From positions 21,748-85,747 of the forward strand of contig NZ_LNZB01000041.1 of assembly GCF_001468085.1 (NCBI RefSeq): 64,000 bases of DNA, given 5' to 3'. The position numbers and the translations under genes are program-made. The stretch comes from Legionella waltersii. Lineage in GTDB: Bacteria > Pseudomonadota > Gammaproteobacteria > Legionellales > Legionellaceae. Under the pieces are notes generated by a model. The model saw only the letters and a list, made by a program, of their open reading frames with translations, searched no databases and had not been told where the DNA came from. Positions 9,770 through 19,472 of the stretch are shown here, piece after piece. How positions within the stretch are numbered: the first letter of the stretch is position 1; each line of letters opens with the position of its first letter.

Positions 9770-10930
9770 TTATAATGTTTCTTTAAAAAGTTCCCTTCCG
9801 ATTAACATTCTTCTAATTTCAGAAGTTCCTGCTCCAATTTCATAAAGCTTGGCATCTCGTAATAAACGACCTGTAGGATATTCGTTAATATATCCATTAC
9901 CGCCGAGGGTTTGTATTGCTTGTAATGCCATTTGAGTTGCTTTTTCCGCTGTATACAGAATGACTCCAGCGGCATCCTTACGACTCACTTTTCCATTGTC
10001 ACACGCTTTTGCAACGGAATACAAATAGGAGCGACAGGCATTTAATTCGGTGTACATATCGGCTAATTTACCCTGAATGAACTGAAATTCACCGATAGCC
10101 TGATTAAATTGCTTGCGCTCATGCACATAGGGTAAAACCACATCCAAACAAGCTTGCATAATACCTACAGGACCTGCTGCGAGAATGGTACGTTCGTAAT
10201 CAAGTCCACTCATCAGCACTTTCACCCCTTGATTTAGGGTGCCAAGAACATTTTCTTGTGGCACTCTGCATTGTTCAAACACTAATTCACAAGTATTCGA
10301 ACCTCGCATTCCTAATTTATCAAGCTTTTGGGCTGTTTTAAAACCAGGCATGCCTTTCTCAATGATAAATGCAGTTATCCCTTTACTCTCAGCTTGTTTA
10401 TCGGTTTTGGCATAAACCACTAAGACGTCTGCATCAGGGCCATTGGTAATCCACATTTTGGTACCATCTAAAACATAATGATCGCCAGCAGGTTTTGCAT
10501 GCAATTGCATACTCACAACATCAGAGCCTGAATTGGACTCACTCATGGCTAAGGCACCGATGAACTCGCCGCTAATAAGTTTAGGCAGATATTTCTGTTT
10601 TTGCTTGTGATTTCCATTTAAATAAATCTGATTCACACAAAGGTTAGAGTGAGCCCCATAGCTAAGTCCAACAGAAGCTGATGCTCTAGATATTTCTTCC
10701 ATAGCAATGGCATGAGCAAGGTAGCCCATGTTTGCTCCGCCATATTCTTCGCTGACTGTAATTCCCAATAATCCCATGTCTCCTAACTTGCGCCAGAGGT
10801 GATTTGGGAAAGTATTGCTCTCATCAATTTTTGCAGCAAAGGGGGCAATTTCAGCTCTTGCGAATTGGTAAACGCTATCACGAAGCATGTCGTAGGTATC
10901 GCCCAATTGGTAGTCTAAGCCTGTGTACAT
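9770..10930 (-). CDS. liuA: Isovaleryl-CoA dehydrogenase
   Basis: FAD enzyme that oxidises isovaleryl-CoA to 3-methylcrotonyl-CoA and passes electrons to ETF. The 386-residue protein is a full acyl-CoA dehydrogenase with the FAD/substrate segment [14 protein letters not shown], the [17 protein letters not shown] strand, and the C-terminal [13 protein letters not shown] helix. Glu246 in [12 protein letters not shown] is at the position of the catalytic Glu of isovaleryl-CoA dehydrogenases. That location separates it from short- and medium-chain enzymes, which use a Glu near the C-terminus. It is the first gene of the operon. The promoter must lie in the 164-bp gap to the divergent methyltransferase-like gene, and I see no adjacent regulator. 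Confidence 0.93.
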   Translation of the reverse strand: MYTGLDYQLGDTYDMLRDSVYQFARAEIAPFAAKIDESNTFPNHLWRKLGDMGLLGITVSEEYGGANMGYLAHAIAMEEISRASASVGLSYGAHSNLCVNQIYLNGNHKQKQKYLPKLISGEFIGALAMSESNSGSDVVSMQLHAKPAGDHYVLDGTKMWITNGPDADVLVVYAKTDKQAESKGITAFIIEKGMPGFKTAQKLDKLGMRGSNTCELVFEQCRVPQENVLGTLNQGVKVLMSGLDYERTILAAGPVGIMQACLDVVLPYVHERKQFNQAIGEFQFIQGKLADMYTELNACRSYLYSVAKACDNGKVSRKDAAGVILYTAEKATQMALQAIQTLGGNGYINEYPTGRLLRDAKLYEIGAGTSEIRRMLIGRELFKETL

Positions 10931-11094
10931 GGAGTACTTCCTGTTCCGTTGATAAATACGCAGACTATACCCAAACGCGGGATGTTTGTCACCTTGATGG
11001 CTTCTTCTAAAACAAACTATTTTAAAATGAATCTTTACCTTGTAATAAAAATCACCTAATCTTGCCTTAGCGTTTAGAGAGAGGAGTATGGCTC

Positions 11095-11778
11095 ATGCGA
11101 AAGCTTGTTTTATGGGGACATAGAGCTGAAGATTACTTAGAAATGTTTGATTTATCACAAGCAGAAATTGAATCAGGAATTTTGGAGTACGGTTGTGGAC
11201 CGAGCGCAGTAAACTCCCAATTGACTAAGATGAAGAAACAAATAGTGAGCTGCGATCCTTTATTTGTTTTAGATAAAGACACCTTGTCTTCTAAAGCAAA
11301 AATGATTTTTGCCAATATGGCAGATGAAATAAAACAACATCAAGATCAGTTTGATTTTTCGTCCAGTGGTGGCTTTGAGAAATTATTGGATAAAAGACAA
11401 CGAGGAATGCAGGATTTTTTTGCCGATTTCAGCAATGGTAAAAAGGAGGGGAGATACTTAGGCATCAATGACTACCACTTACCTTTTGCAGATTTTACGT
11501 TTGAATTTGCTTTAAGCCCACATTATTTCTTTGCTGATTTAGATGAGCAAACGGTTGATTTTCATTTGATTGTTATTCGCGAATTAGCGAGAATTGCTAA
11601 GGAAGTTCGACTATTTCCGCTCGTGGACCGGGAAGGCAAAATGTCTGACTTTTTAGGTCCCGTTTTACTTGGTCTTCAACAAGAGAATTATGGTGTAGAA
11701 GTCAGGGAGGTCTCTTTTCATCTTCATAAATCAGGAAATGCCATGTTAAGAGTATGGGCACAAGAGTGTGTTGTGTGA
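11095..11778 (+). CDS. SAM-dependent methyltransferase-like protein
   Basis: A 227-residue soluble protein. ILEYGCGPSAVNSQL near residues 29-43 matches glycine-rich motif I of class I methyltransferases. IVSCDPLF would be motif II, and YHLPFADFTFEFALSPHYFF resembles the post-motif region. The C-terminal strand pattern (REVSFHLHKSGNAMLRVW) fits the end of the fold. The substrate is unknown. GAGGAG lies 8 bases before the ATG. It is divergent from liuA and 29 bp ahead of a membrane protein gene with which it may be co-transcribed. Confidence 0.6.
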   Translation: MRKLVLWGHRAEDYLEMFDLSQAEIESGILEYGCGPSAVNSQLTKMKKQIVSCDPLFVLDKDTLSSKAKMIFANMADEIKQHQDQFDFSSSGGFEKLLDKRQRGMQDFFADFSNGKKEGRYLGINDYHLPFADFTFEFALSPHYFFADLDEQTVDFHLIVIRELARIAKEVRLFPLVDREGKMSDFLGPVLLGLQQENYGVEVREVSFHLHKSGNAMLRVWAQECVV

Positions 11779-11807
11779 AATGGATGTAAAAAATAAGGAA
11801 TATTAAA

Positions 11808-12755
11808 ATGGCGAAAGATTCAAATGAACAAAAAAAATCCCCCACTTGGGTTAAGCATCTACTAACATCTCTTTCAGGAATAGGGATTACTTCAGCGATT
11901 GTTTGGTTTGCAACTGGAATGCCTATCGCCCCTATTTTAGTTGAGTCATTTCCAGTAGGTGTGTACGTAGGAGTTTTTTTTACATTTGCTGCGATTAGTG
12001 TGCTGAATTTAACCCCCTTTGCTATGGCTGCCATTTATTTTAGTGTTGTCGGAGCCTTGGTTGGGGCAGGTGTTGTTGGTTTGACTCTATTGGCATCCAA
12101 ATTCATGAACTCTAAAAACGTCAATGAAGACAGTAGTGATTTTGAATTGGAAGATGAAAGCGAGGAACTCTCCTCTGAAAGTGACGAGGAGAGTTCTGAG
12201 AACAATGAAAATACCAAGAGCTTTTGGAGTCGATATTATGGTTTAGGGGTGAATTTCATGGTAAGTTCTTTAGCCTCTGCTGGAGTGAGTTTATTGATTC
12301 CAAACGTACTTGTCTCCTTTGCTGTAATTCCCACCTTTTTGGCGGGTGTGCTCACTGGGCTTTTAGCGTTCCCATTTGCTGCCTCTGTCGAGCTTCTAGG
12401 GGTGTTGGCACTGCCTTTTGCAGCTGCCGGATTTAGTTTAAGCGCTCTTGTTACTGGAGCAACTGCGTATCTTTGCTTAAGAAATGACAATGATGCCACC
12501 TCTCCACAAGGGGATATCAACGAAGAGCTTCACTTTGAACATGAAGATGATTTCGGGCTTACTAAAAGTTCTCCATTAAGTCAATTAAGTAGGAAAAGGG
12601 ATCAAAATGTTGAAGCCCATTCCGAACATGACTTGTCAAAAGAGGGCTCATCCAAACCCCTCTTTGAACGACAAAATCGAGATGAAAGACGTTCTTCACC
12701 TAAAAATTTACAAGATGATGCGGAGTCTTGTTGTGGTTTAAGTTGGAGCTCCTGA
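11808..12755 (+). CDS. Acidic-loop membrane protein of unknown function
   Basis: A 315-residue protein I do not recognise. It has two hydrophobic blocks. Residues about 16-98 hold two to three membrane helices. Residues about 148-227 hold two to three more, rich in Ala, Phe and Leu. Between them is a Glu/Ser-rich stretch (about residues 103-135, [18 protein letters not shown]). The hydrophilic tail of about 85 residues ends in [12 protein letters not shown]. Hydrophobic hairpins with acidic Ser-rich loops are common in Legionella effectors and in inclusion-membrane-type proteins, but no decisive signal is seen. Its TGA overlaps the ATG of pyrD by one base, so the two are probably translationally coupled. 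Confidence 0.6.
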   Translation: MAKDSNEQKKSPTWVKHLLTSLSGIGITSAIVWFATGMPIAPILVESFPVGVYVGVFFTFAAISVLNLTPFAMAAIYFSVVGALVGAGVVGLTLLASKFMNSKNVNEDSSDFELEDESEELSSESDEESSENNENTKSFWSRYYGLGVNFMVSSLASAGVSLLIPNVLVSFAVIPTFLAGVLTGLLAFPFAASVELLGVLALPFAAAGFSLSALVTGATAYLCLRNDNDATSPQGDINEELHFEHEDDFGLTKSSPLSQLSRKRDQNVEAHSEHDLSKEGSSKPLFERQNRDERRSSPKNLQDDAESCCGLSWSS

Positions 12756-13795
12756 TGTACTCTTTATTACGACCATTTTTATTCCATCTTGATGAAGAGA
12801 GGGCCCATGGCTTAGCACTGCATGCACTTCATTACGTACCTAAAGGTTTTTTTCCCGATCCTATTGGTCAAGCTGTGCATGCATTGGGTCTGGTTTTTCC
12901 CCATCCGGTTGGACTTGCCGCAGGGTTGGATAAAAATGGTGAACACATCGATGCTTTAGCAAAACTGGGATTTTCCTTTATTGAAATTGGCACAGTAACT
13001 CCACGACCGCAAGAAGGAAATCCAAAACCTAGGTTATTTAGGCTTCCTGAAGCACAAGCGATTATTAATAGAATGGGATTTAATAATCATGGAGTTGATG
13101 CTCTCGTAGAAAATGTAAAAAAGAGTCGTTACAAGGGGATTTTAGGAATCAACATTGGTAAAAATAAAGACACCGATCTTAACAAAGCGATAGATGATTA
13201 CTCCTATTGCTTAGAAAGGGTTTATCAATATGCTTCTTACGTGACCATTAATATTTCGTCACCAAATACCCCCGATTTGCGTCAACTTCAGCAAAAGGAC
13301 TATTTGTCAGCGCTTTTAACGGGACTTCAAGCTCAACAGGAGAAACTGGCAGAGAAACATGAGAAACACGTTCCTTTGGTTGTCAAAGTGTCTCCCGATG
13401 AAACTGACGAGGTGCTTAAGGAAATGACAGAAGTTATCTTACAATCCAGCATTGAAGGGATTATTGCCACGAACACAACGTCTGCCCGTGATGCCGTAAA
13501 GAATCTTCACCATGGCCAAGAGCAGGGGGGGCTCAGTGGCCCACCAGTATTTGATCAGTCGACAAGATGTTTGCGTTTGCTAAAAGAGTACGTTGGAGAT
13601 GCGCTAACTTTGATTGGTGTCGGTGGTATACATAGTGCGAAAACTGCTGAAGAAAAACTAAGAAGCGGGGCTGCTATAGTTCAGGTCTATACAGGCTTGA
13701 TCTATCAGGGCCCTCATTTAATTCGTGATATTGTTTCTAGTATTGCGCAAACTAGTATGCACAGCAGAGGGGAGCACTCAATTAGCCACCGATGA
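12755..13795 (+). CDS. pyrD: Dihydroorotate dehydrogenase (quinone), class 2
   Basis: Oxidises dihydroorotate to orotate at the inner membrane with quinone as acceptor (pyrimidine synthesis). The best start is the ATG at 12755, overlapping the upstream stop codon. A TTG 27 bases earlier would add nine residues not expected in the family. The 346-residue protein has the membrane-associating N-terminus [20 protein letters not shown] typical of class 2, plus [32 protein letters not shown] with the catalytic Ser region, and [15 protein letters not shown] for FMN phosphate binding. The normal family end is about [12 protein letters not shown]. The last 11 or so codons and the stop codon lie in antisense IS6-family transposase sequence, so the tail is acquired. 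The catalytic core looks complete. Confidence 0.94.
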   Translation: MYSLLRPFLFHLDEERAHGLALHALHYVPKGFFPDPIGQAVHALGLVFPHPVGLAAGLDKNGEHIDALAKLGFSFIEIGTVTPRPQEGNPKPRLFRLPEAQAIINRMGFNNHGVDALVENVKKSRYKGILGINIGKNKDTDLNKAIDDYSYCLERVYQYASYVTINISSPNTPDLRQLQQKDYLSALLTGLQAQQEKLAEKHEKHVPLVVKVSPDETDEVLKEMTEVILQSSIEGIIATNTTSARDAVKNLHHGQEQGGLSGPPVFDQSTRCLRLLKEYVGDALTLIGVGGIHSAKTAEEKLRSGAAIVQVYTGLIYQGPHLIRDIVSSIAQTSMHSRGEHSISHR

Positions 13796-13941
13796 ATGGT
13801 TGAATGATCTACTTTCAGGCCACGCTCAAGAGCAAGCTCCTCAACATCACGATAACTCAAAGAATAGGCCAGGTACCATCTGACAAGCATCAATATAATA
13901 TCCCGTTTGAAATGTCTCCATTTTAAACTAAGCATCTTCAA
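13762..13941 (-). pseudogene. IS6-family transposase, N-terminal remnant
   Basis: From the ATG at 13941 (or 13935) the minus strand reads KWRHFKRDIILMLVRWYLAY, then SLSYRDVEELALERGLKVDH and [14 protein letters not shown]. This is the N-terminal helix-turn-helix part of IS6/IS26-type transposases (family pattern F-x-RDIIL, VRWYLRY-x-LSYRD-x-EE-x-x-x-ERG, HSTI-x-RW). The match stops after about 60 residues, before any DDE residue, and runs straight into pyrD coding sequence on the other strand. It is a dead fragment left by an insertion plus deletion. Confidence 0.8.
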
Positions 13942-14007
13942 ACACCAAAAAATCTGGAACCTCTACCAGAGTCTGTAATTTTCTGCGATAAAACCCTAGT
14001 CATTTAT

Positions 14008-14044
14008 CAATTATTAGAGACAATTATCAGAGAATTATTAGAGA
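14008..14044. repeat. Short tandem repeat (CAATTATYAGAGA, about three units)
   Basis: CAATTATTAGAGA (14008-14020), CAATTATCAGAGA (14021-14033) and ATTATTAGAGA (14034-14044) follow each other head to tail, 74 bp upstream of an orphan gene. The 322-bp gap 13796-14117 holds only this, the IS6 remnant and AT-rich sequence. The units could be regulator sites or simple slippage. Confidence 0.5.
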
Positions 14045-14117
14045 ATTGAAATAGTGCAAAAATTGAACTAAATTTAATTGTAGTAATTACTAATTTAATA
14101 TTTAGGAAATAGAATTT

Positions 14118-15248
14118 ATGTTTGCTAAGTTTAAGTCAAAGAAAAGCCCCCAAACTAAGAGAATAGCTTTTGTAGATATTGATGATACAATCATTAAAAA
14201 TGGAAAACTTAATCAAGAAGTTGTTGAAAAGTTGAAAGATGGAAACTACGACCAAATTATTCTATTTTCTCAAAGATCACGACAAGTTCAGGTTGAAAAT
14301 TTGAAACACAGGTATTTTTATGTGCAAAATTCAAATAGTAATGAACTTATTACCACTTCTCAAGTTGTAGATGCATTAACAAATGAACTAAAACCAAAAA
14401 AGCCCATCAAAGTATCATCGTCAGCGGATACCGCTTTTGGTAAGCCAATGGAGTATTATAAAAGTAAATTAAAGTCCTTCGAGGATAAGTTATTCAAAGC
14501 GTTTTCAAACCAAAAAGAGTTAGGGATGGAAGCCCCTGATATATCAGCATTTAAAAAAGAAATAGAAGAGGATGAGGAGGCTATAAAAAAACGATTTGGT
14601 GAACATCCTCTGACTAAAGAAGAGCAGTACAAATCCTTGGCTGAAAGTCTGGGCCCAGATGTAGAAATCGATTTTTTTGATGATTCTTATGCGAATCTAA
14701 AAGGAGTATATAACGATCCTACTATAGAAAAGAAACCAAATTTATATTCAGTTTATAAAGGTAAGGTGGAATCATGGGGGGAGAGTCATTATAAAGAAAT
14801 TAAAGAGATAGGTCAGCTTTTAACGGATATCAACACTCTAAGAAAAAGCCTACAGAAAATTGAGAGATCCCTGGATGCTCCTGAGGATAAAAGGACTATG
14901 GCACACCAAGCATTAATGAAAATAAAACAATTCGATGAGGATTATTCAAAATCCAAGAGGTTTTGGGATACCCCTTCTGATGAATTGGTATCGGTGAAGC
15001 AAATTATTAAATCGAGAGGTCTTGAGAGTGATCTTGAATCACTTCATGAAACAGTTAAACTTAGTGAATCGTGCCACCTTAGAGGAAGGAGTAATAGGGC
15101 CTCACCCCAGGATTTCGAGAAATTTAAACAAACTCAAGTTGGGTTGAGACAATTAGTGACAGACTTAAGAAGTGATGCCATTTCGCCCCCAGCACCTCCG
15201 GATTCTCAGACAAGTGAAGACGAAACTAGTAAACAACAACTTCACTAA
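14118..15248 (+). CDS. Orphan HAD-like protein, candidate Dot/Icm effector
   Basis: A 376-residue soluble protein. RIAFVDIDDTII places a HAD motif I (Asp20, Asp22, Thr24) right at the start. Ser51 in IILFSQRS can serve as motif II, and IDFFDDS with Asp188/Asp189 as motif IV. The charged helical region between them (about 105-170) would be a large cap insertion. The second half (about 205-376) is mostly charged helices without a known motif and ends in SEDETSKQQLH, polar and acidic as in many Dot/Icm translocation signals. A phosphatase or phosphotransfer role is inferred from motifs only. No operon partner is seen. TTAGGAAATAG before the ATG gives a plausible ribosome site. Confidence 0.55.
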   Translation: MFAKFKSKKSPQTKRIAFVDIDDTIIKNGKLNQEVVEKLKDGNYDQIILFSQRSRQVQVENLKHRYFYVQNSNSNELITTSQVVDALTNELKPKKPIKVSSSADTAFGKPMEYYKSKLKSFEDKLFKAFSNQKELGMEAPDISAFKKEIEEDEEAIKKRFGEHPLTKEEQYKSLAESLGPDVEIDFFDDSYANLKGVYNDPTIEKKPNLYSVYKGKVESWGESHYKEIKEIGQLLTDINTLRKSLQKIERSLDAPEDKRTMAHQALMKIKQFDEDYSKSKRFWDTPSDELVSVKQIIKSRGLESDLESLHETVKLSESCHLRGRSNRASPQDFEKFKQTQVGLRQLVTDLRSDAISPPAPPDSQTSEDETSKQQLH

Positions 15249-15298
15249 GGTCAATTAGTTTTCATAACTTGCTATGGTTAAAAACAAACAGACCAAAG

Positions 15299-15380
15299 TG
15301 AAAAAAACTAGGGAGTTTAGATAGACTAAATGACCCGATTGAAATCTATATTTAACGAAGAGATTGGAGTTTTTCGTAAG
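15299..15380 (+). repeat. MITE-like repeat, second copy (left end degenerate)
   Basis: The body matches the element at 22616-22734. Shared blocks are GTTTAGAT, ACTAAATGACC, TTTAACGAAG and the right end TTTTTCGTAAG at about 15370-15380. The left terminal repeat CAGGACTTA is not recognisable here. It lies in the 354-bp gap before msbA. Confidence 0.6.
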
Positions 15381-15452
15381 CATTTCAAGCACCCAGTGCT
15401 CCCCATAAAATAGATAACTTCGAACAATCATCCCATCCGCCCTTTGTGCAAG

Positions 15453-15476
15453 CTTCTCCCCATTCCTGGGGCGAAG
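15453..15476. other. GC-rich hairpin in the msbA upstream gap
   Basis: CTTCTCCCCA and TGGGGCGAAG pair across TTCC with one mismatch. No T-run follows, so it is not a typical intrinsic terminator. Apart from this hairpin, the MITE-like copy and the promoter below, the gap 15249-15602 shows nothing else. Confidence 0.4.
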
Positions 15477-15538
15477 GGAAAATTGAAGGGAGTTATTTAG
15501 AAGCCCTGTAAGAGCTTATTTTGGATTGTTTCGTTTTA

Positions 15539-15568
15539 TTGGCACTCCGGCGTAATTCCAGTTACAAT
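15539..15568 (+). promoter_or_regulatory. Predicted sigma-70 promoter of msbA-lpxK
   Basis: TTGGCA (15539-15544), an 18-base spacer and TACAAT (15563-15568) lie 35 bp before the msbA ATG. Both hexamers are close to consensus. No activator or repressor site is recognised. Confidence 0.4.
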
Positions 15569-15602
15569 AAGGGCCGTTTACCCACACTATTCTAAATCAG
15601 TA

Positions 15603-17369
15603 ATGAAGCACTCAAACATCATTAAAACCAGCGTGTTGTACAAACGCTTACTAAGTTATGTCAAACCGTTCTGGCTGGTGTTAGTGCTGGGCATTTTAGC
15701 TAATATACTCTACTCAGGAATTGATGCGGGTTTTACTTATCTTACTAAGTTTTTTTTAGATAAAAGCTTTATTTCCGTGGATCTGGATTTTGTGAAGAAA
15801 ATTCCTTTTATTGTTTTAGTGGGAATTACTTTGCGGGGACTAGTCAGTTCCCTGGGTAGCTATTGCATGACTTGGGTTGCACGTTCAGTTGTTAAAGTAT
15901 TAAGACAAGTGGTGTTCTCACACATTTTACGTTTACCTGCTGATTATTACGATGAAGCAACATCGGGACAGTTGTTGTCGAAAATTCTCTATGATGTGGA
16001 ACAGGTCGCACAGGTCAGTGCGGATGCATTAACCGATTTTATTCAGAATGTGTGTTTGGTTATTGGGCTACTTACGGTCATGATGGTGATTTGCTGGCAG
16101 TTATCACTCATGTTTCTCGTGACAGTGCCATTTGTGGGTATTATTGTAAATTACACCAATAAACGTGTACGCCGTATTAGTCATTGTGTGCAGAAAACCA
16201 TGGGAGAGGTCACTGAAATTGCGAGTGAAGCGATTGAGGGCTATCAAGTTGTGCGCATTTTTGGTGGTGAAAAGTACGAAACCAATAAATTCAATCAAGC
16301 TACTGAACATTCTCGGCAAAATGACATGAAAGTAGCCATGAGTAAGGCTATTAATGTCTCTGGGGTGCAACTAGTTATCGCGATTGGAATTGCCATGATC
16401 ATCATGGCGGCAATTCATTTATCGGCAGTCATAACGGTTAGTGCTGGATCGTTTTTGGCAATCATGGCGGCCATGTTGCAGTTAATTAAGCCTATGAAAA
16501 CCTTAACTACATTGAATGCAACCATCCAAAGAGGATTGGCTGGAGCAGAGAGTGTGTTTAATTTATTGGATTTACCCATTGAGTCAGACAAAGGGGTAAT
16601 TCTCGACAGAAAGTCTCGTGGTGAAATCGAGTTTAAGCATGTTTCTTATGCGTATAGGCAAGGGCAAACGGTATTGCATGACGTGAGTTTTTTAATTGAG
16701 GCTGGGTCTTCAGTCGCACTCGTAGGTCATTCTGGCAGTGGTAAAACGACCATAGCTAGTTTGCTGCCCCGCTTTTACGAGTTAAATTCCGGCAGCATTT
16801 ATTTAGATGGGATATCCATCGATAAAATCAGCTTAATTAACTTAAGAGAACAAATGTCTCTAGTTAGTCAACAAGTCACACTATTTAACGATTCAATTGC
16901 TAATAACATTGCATATGGTCGTGAAGATATCTCACGGGACCAAGTCATTCAAGCGGCGAAATTAGCCTATGCGGATGAGTTTATCCGTCAGCTTCCAGAA
17001 GGCTATGACACGCGGGTTGGTGAAAATGGAGTTCTTCTGTCCGGGGGACAGAGACAACGAATAGCAATTGCAAGAGCTATTCTAAAAGATGCACCCCTAT
17101 TAATTTTAGATGAAGCAACCTCTGCATTGGACAGTGAATCTGAATTCTATATTCAAAAAGCACTCGAACAAGTGATGAGGAATAGAACAAGTATTGTTAT
17201 TGCTCATCGCCTATCAACGATAAAAAATGTAGATAAGATCATTGTCATGCAACATGGCCGTGTTGTTGAACAAGGTAGTCACCAAGAACTCCTAGAGCTT
17301 AATGGTCATTATTGCCAATTGTACAAGGTACAACAGATTGATAATCGTCATGAGGAAGTCGTTGTATAA
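15603..17369 (+). CDS. msbA: Lipid A export ATP-binding/permease protein MsbA
   Basis: Flips core-lipid A across the inner membrane. The 588-residue half-transporter has about six membrane helices in residues 15-310. The ATPase domain has Walker [10 protein letters not shown], a Q-loop ([12 protein letters not shown]), the ABC signature [13 protein letters not shown], Walker [17 protein letters not shown] and the H-loop IAHRLSTI. Size and layout are those of MsbA rather than of multidrug exporters, and its direct coupling to lpxK (stop and start share one base at 17369) supports lipid A work. No strong Shine-Dalgarno precedes the ATG. Confidence 0.93.
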   Translation: MKHSNIIKTSVLYKRLLSYVKPFWLVLVLGILANILYSGIDAGFTYLTKFFLDKSFISVDLDFVKKIPFIVLVGITLRGLVSSLGSYCMTWVARSVVKVLRQVVFSHILRLPADYYDEATSGQLLSKILYDVEQVAQVSADALTDFIQNVCLVIGLLTVMMVICWQLSLMFLVTVPFVGIIVNYTNKRVRRISHCVQKTMGEVTEIASEAIEGYQVVRIFGGEKYETNKFNQATEHSRQNDMKVAMSKAINVSGVQLVIAIGIAMIIMAAIHLSAVITVSAGSFLAIMAAMLQLIKPMKTLTTLNATIQRGLAGAESVFNLLDLPIESDKGVILDRKSRGEIEFKHVSYAYRQGQTVLHDVSFLIEAGSSVALVGHSGSGKTTIASLLPRFYELNSGSIYLDGISIDKISLINLREQMSLVSQQVTLFNDSIANNIAYGREDISRDQVIQAAKLAYADEFIRQLPEGYDTRVGENGVLLSGGQRQRIAIARAILKDAPLLILDEATSALDSESEFYIQKALEQVMRNRTSIVIAHRLSTIKNVDKIIVMQHGRVVEQGSHQELLELNGHYCQLYKVQQIDNRHEEVVV

Positions 17370-18340
17370 TGTCATTTCTAATTGAAAAAATATGGTACGG
17401 CAATAGTCGCATCAAATGGTTCCTGTGGCCCTTTTCCCTCATTTATAAAGGAATCATTACAATTAGACGTCAGTATTTGGAACAGTTTAAACAATGCAAC
17501 TTCGCTATACCCATCATCGTTGTCGGCAATATCACTGTTGGTGGTGTCGGTAAAACCCCTCTGGTTATTGAGCTAGCCAGAAGAATGCTGGATCGGGGGC
17601 TTAAGGTCGGAATTGTTAGTCGTGGATATGGCGCTCAAATGAAACATTTTCCACATGAAGTTAAGCGATTCGATTCTGCCGATCAAGTAGGTGATGAACC
17701 TTTACTCATAGCCAAGAAGGTGAATTGTCCTGTGGTTATTGATCCAGATCGCGTCGCTGCTGTTCAATACTTAATGGATCACCATTCAGTACAGTTGGTT
17801 ATCAGTGATGATGGTTTACAGCACTATCGCATGGGTCGTACCATTGAGTTAGCGCTTATCGATGGTTTAAGGGGATTAGGTAATAGACTCTGTTTGCCAG
17901 CGGGACCTTTGCGTGAATCGGATAGTCGTTTGAATGAAGTCGATTTTGTCATTGTGAATGAAGGGGAATGGAAAAACGCTTATTCAATGAAATTAAGTCC
18001 TGGAAAAATCATTAATCTGTCGACTCAAGAGGAACTTAGTGTAGAGCAATTGTCGAAGGAGGTTGCTGCTGTTGCTGCTATAGGTAATCCACAACGCTTT
18101 TATTCGACATTAAGCAAGATGGGAATAAAATTTAACGCATATTCTTACCCAGATCATTACCAATTTACTTCATATGATTTAAACTATCGCGAATCTCTGG
18201 TCATCATGACCGAGAAGGATGCAGTAAAATGTCAATCATTTAATTTAGATAAGCTGTGTGTTTTACCAGTAGAAGCAAGATTAAGTGACGATTTTTGGGA
18301 TGCATTGTGGTCACATCAACTGTTAAAAGGTTATTGCTAA
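17369..18340 (+). CDS. lpxK: Tetraacyldisaccharide 4'-kinase
   Basis: Phosphorylates the 4' position of the lipid A disaccharide on the inner face of the inner membrane. The 323-residue protein has an N-terminal membrane-anchoring helix (about 10-30), Walker A in [12 protein letters not shown], the family motifs SRGYGAQ and VGDEPLL, and [11 protein letters not shown]. The start overlaps the msbA stop by one base. The next gene begins 1 bp after its stop, so all three form an operon. Confidence 0.95.
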   Translation: MSFLIEKIWYGNSRIKWFLWPFSLIYKGIITIRRQYLEQFKQCNFAIPIIVVGNITVGGVGKTPLVIELARRMLDRGLKVGIVSRGYGAQMKHFPHEVKRFDSADQVGDEPLLIAKKVNCPVVIDPDRVAAVQYLMDHHSVQLVISDDGLQHYRMGRTIELALIDGLRGLGNRLCLPAGPLRESDSRLNEVDFVIVNEGEWKNAYSMKLSPGKIINLSTQEELSVEQLSKEVAAVAAIGNPQRFYSTLSKMGIKFNAYSYPDHYQFTSYDLNYRESLVIMTEKDAVKCQSFNLDKLCVLPVEARLSDDFWDALWSHQLLKGYC

Positions 18341-18341
18341 A

Positions 18342-19295
18342 ATGATGCCAAAACGAATTTGGTTTTTGTTGTTTTCAGTGTGTATTTTTGTAAATGGACT
18401 AGTGTTTGCTGCTGATGAAGCGAGCGAGGAACAAACGACTCAACACGTTGAACCTCAAGTAGCAAGCTGGATTTTTACTGGAATGGTTGCTAACGAAAGT
18501 GGTGATCAATACGGGTATTTTTTCCAATTGCAAAAACAGGGGAACGAATTTTATGCAAAATCAGCTTTAATCGATGGTCAGACCAATCAGTTAATTCTAT
18601 TTTATGAAGGCAAAGAATTGATTCAAGATCCATCCACACTGAATTGGCGTATAGGCAGAGCCTTTATTCGCTACAATCCAATTAATTCGCGGTGGGTTTT
18701 TGGAGTGAAATCACAAGACGATAAAGGATTTAACTTTAAAGTGGACATGCTGAAACAAGACAATAATAAAAATGAAATACTGACACTTCGACCCGGTGTT
18801 GAGTTACAAGCATCACAATCTAGCCAGTTAAATGGACATATTCAAACAGGGACATCAAATAAAGAAGAGTTTGTTACTGGTAATAATGCTTGGTTTGCTA
18901 AATTATGGTACAGCAAAGACCAACGTACTGCTCATGGTATTCACACAACGTTTTGTAGACTGGGCAATAACAGTGGATTTTATTCGGCTAATTTAAAGGA
19001 AACTGATGCGACTAGAGCCGCAATCGCTGTATGGAGAGATGCGGCTGGTAATAATGTCAAAATGTCGCAATTTATATCCGTTAAGCCTCAGGCCGATAAT
19101 CAATGCTTGTTATCAGTGGCTTTACCAAAACTGTCCTTAAGATTAATAAATGCTTTAAAGCAAGAAGAAAATTCCCCAATTGCTATTGCAGGGTTCTCGA
19201 AAAAAGATCCGAAAGATTTTTGTTTTGTTACTGAACAACAATTTAAGAAAGTAGAAGTGCCAAAGCCAGCTGAGTCTGCTAAGGGCGCTGCTTAG
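18342..19295 (+). CDS. Secreted/periplasmic protein of unknown function downstream of lpxK
   Basis: A 317-residue protein with a clear Sec signal peptide (KRIWFLLFSVCIFVNGLVFA, cleavage likely after VFAA). The mature part is polar, with beta-rich repeats of aromatic residues and two Cys residues about 50 apart (FCRLGNN and NQCLLS), possibly a disulphide. No catalytic motif is seen. Two adjacent ATG codons begin 1 bp after the lpxK stop, so it is expressed with lipid A genes. I do not recognise the family. An envelope role is inferred from signal peptide and position. Confidence 0.65.
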   Translation: MMPKRIWFLLFSVCIFVNGLVFAADEASEEQTTQHVEPQVASWIFTGMVANESGDQYGYFFQLQKQGNEFYAKSALIDGQTNQLILFYEGKELIQDPSTLNWRIGRAFIRYNPINSRWVFGVKSQDDKGFNFKVDMLKQDNNKNEILTLRPGVELQASQSSQLNGHIQTGTSNKEEFVTGNNAWFAKLWYSKDQRTAHGIHTTFCRLGNNSGFYSANLKETDATRAAIAVWRDAAGNNVKMSQFISVKPQADNQCLLSVALPKLSLRLINALKQEENSPIAIAGFSKKDPKDFCFVTEQQFKKVEVPKPAESAKGAA

Positions 19296-19340
19296 TTTAA
19301 GTATTTTATCTGCTCCATTACGATCAGGGACCGGTTGGCG

Positions 19341-19431
19341 CTATGGAGTATGGGTAGACGTATGGTGGAAGCATGGGGACGGACCCCAGTGGGGTCCGTC
19401 CCCATGCTTATGTGGTCCCCGTGCTCCATAG
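19341..19431. repeat. Palindromic GC-rich hairpin repeat
   Basis: The core is a perfect inverted repeat: the arm AAGCATGGGGACGGACCCC (19369-19387), three loop bases, and its complement (19391-19409). An outer pair CTATGGAG (19341-19348) and CTCCATAG (19424-19431) lengthens the structure. The GGGGACGGACCCC core recurs at 872-883, 49450-49461 and 49803-49827. It sits downstream of the lpxK operon, where it could also stop transcription, but there is no T-run. Confidence 0.75.
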
Positions 19432-19472
19432 TTTACTCAGAGCCGGGGCCGTACGGGAGCCGACTACTGCAA

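Noticed and set aside
12720-12755. C-terminal SCCGL of the acidic membrane protein as a prenylation signal
   Set aside because: The Cys pair is seven residues from the end, so it is not a CaaX box.
14093-14104. TTTAATATT before the HAD-like gene as a PmrA site
   Set aside because: Only one half-site is present, the second TTTAAT is about 15 bases away rather than five, and it is too close to the start codon.
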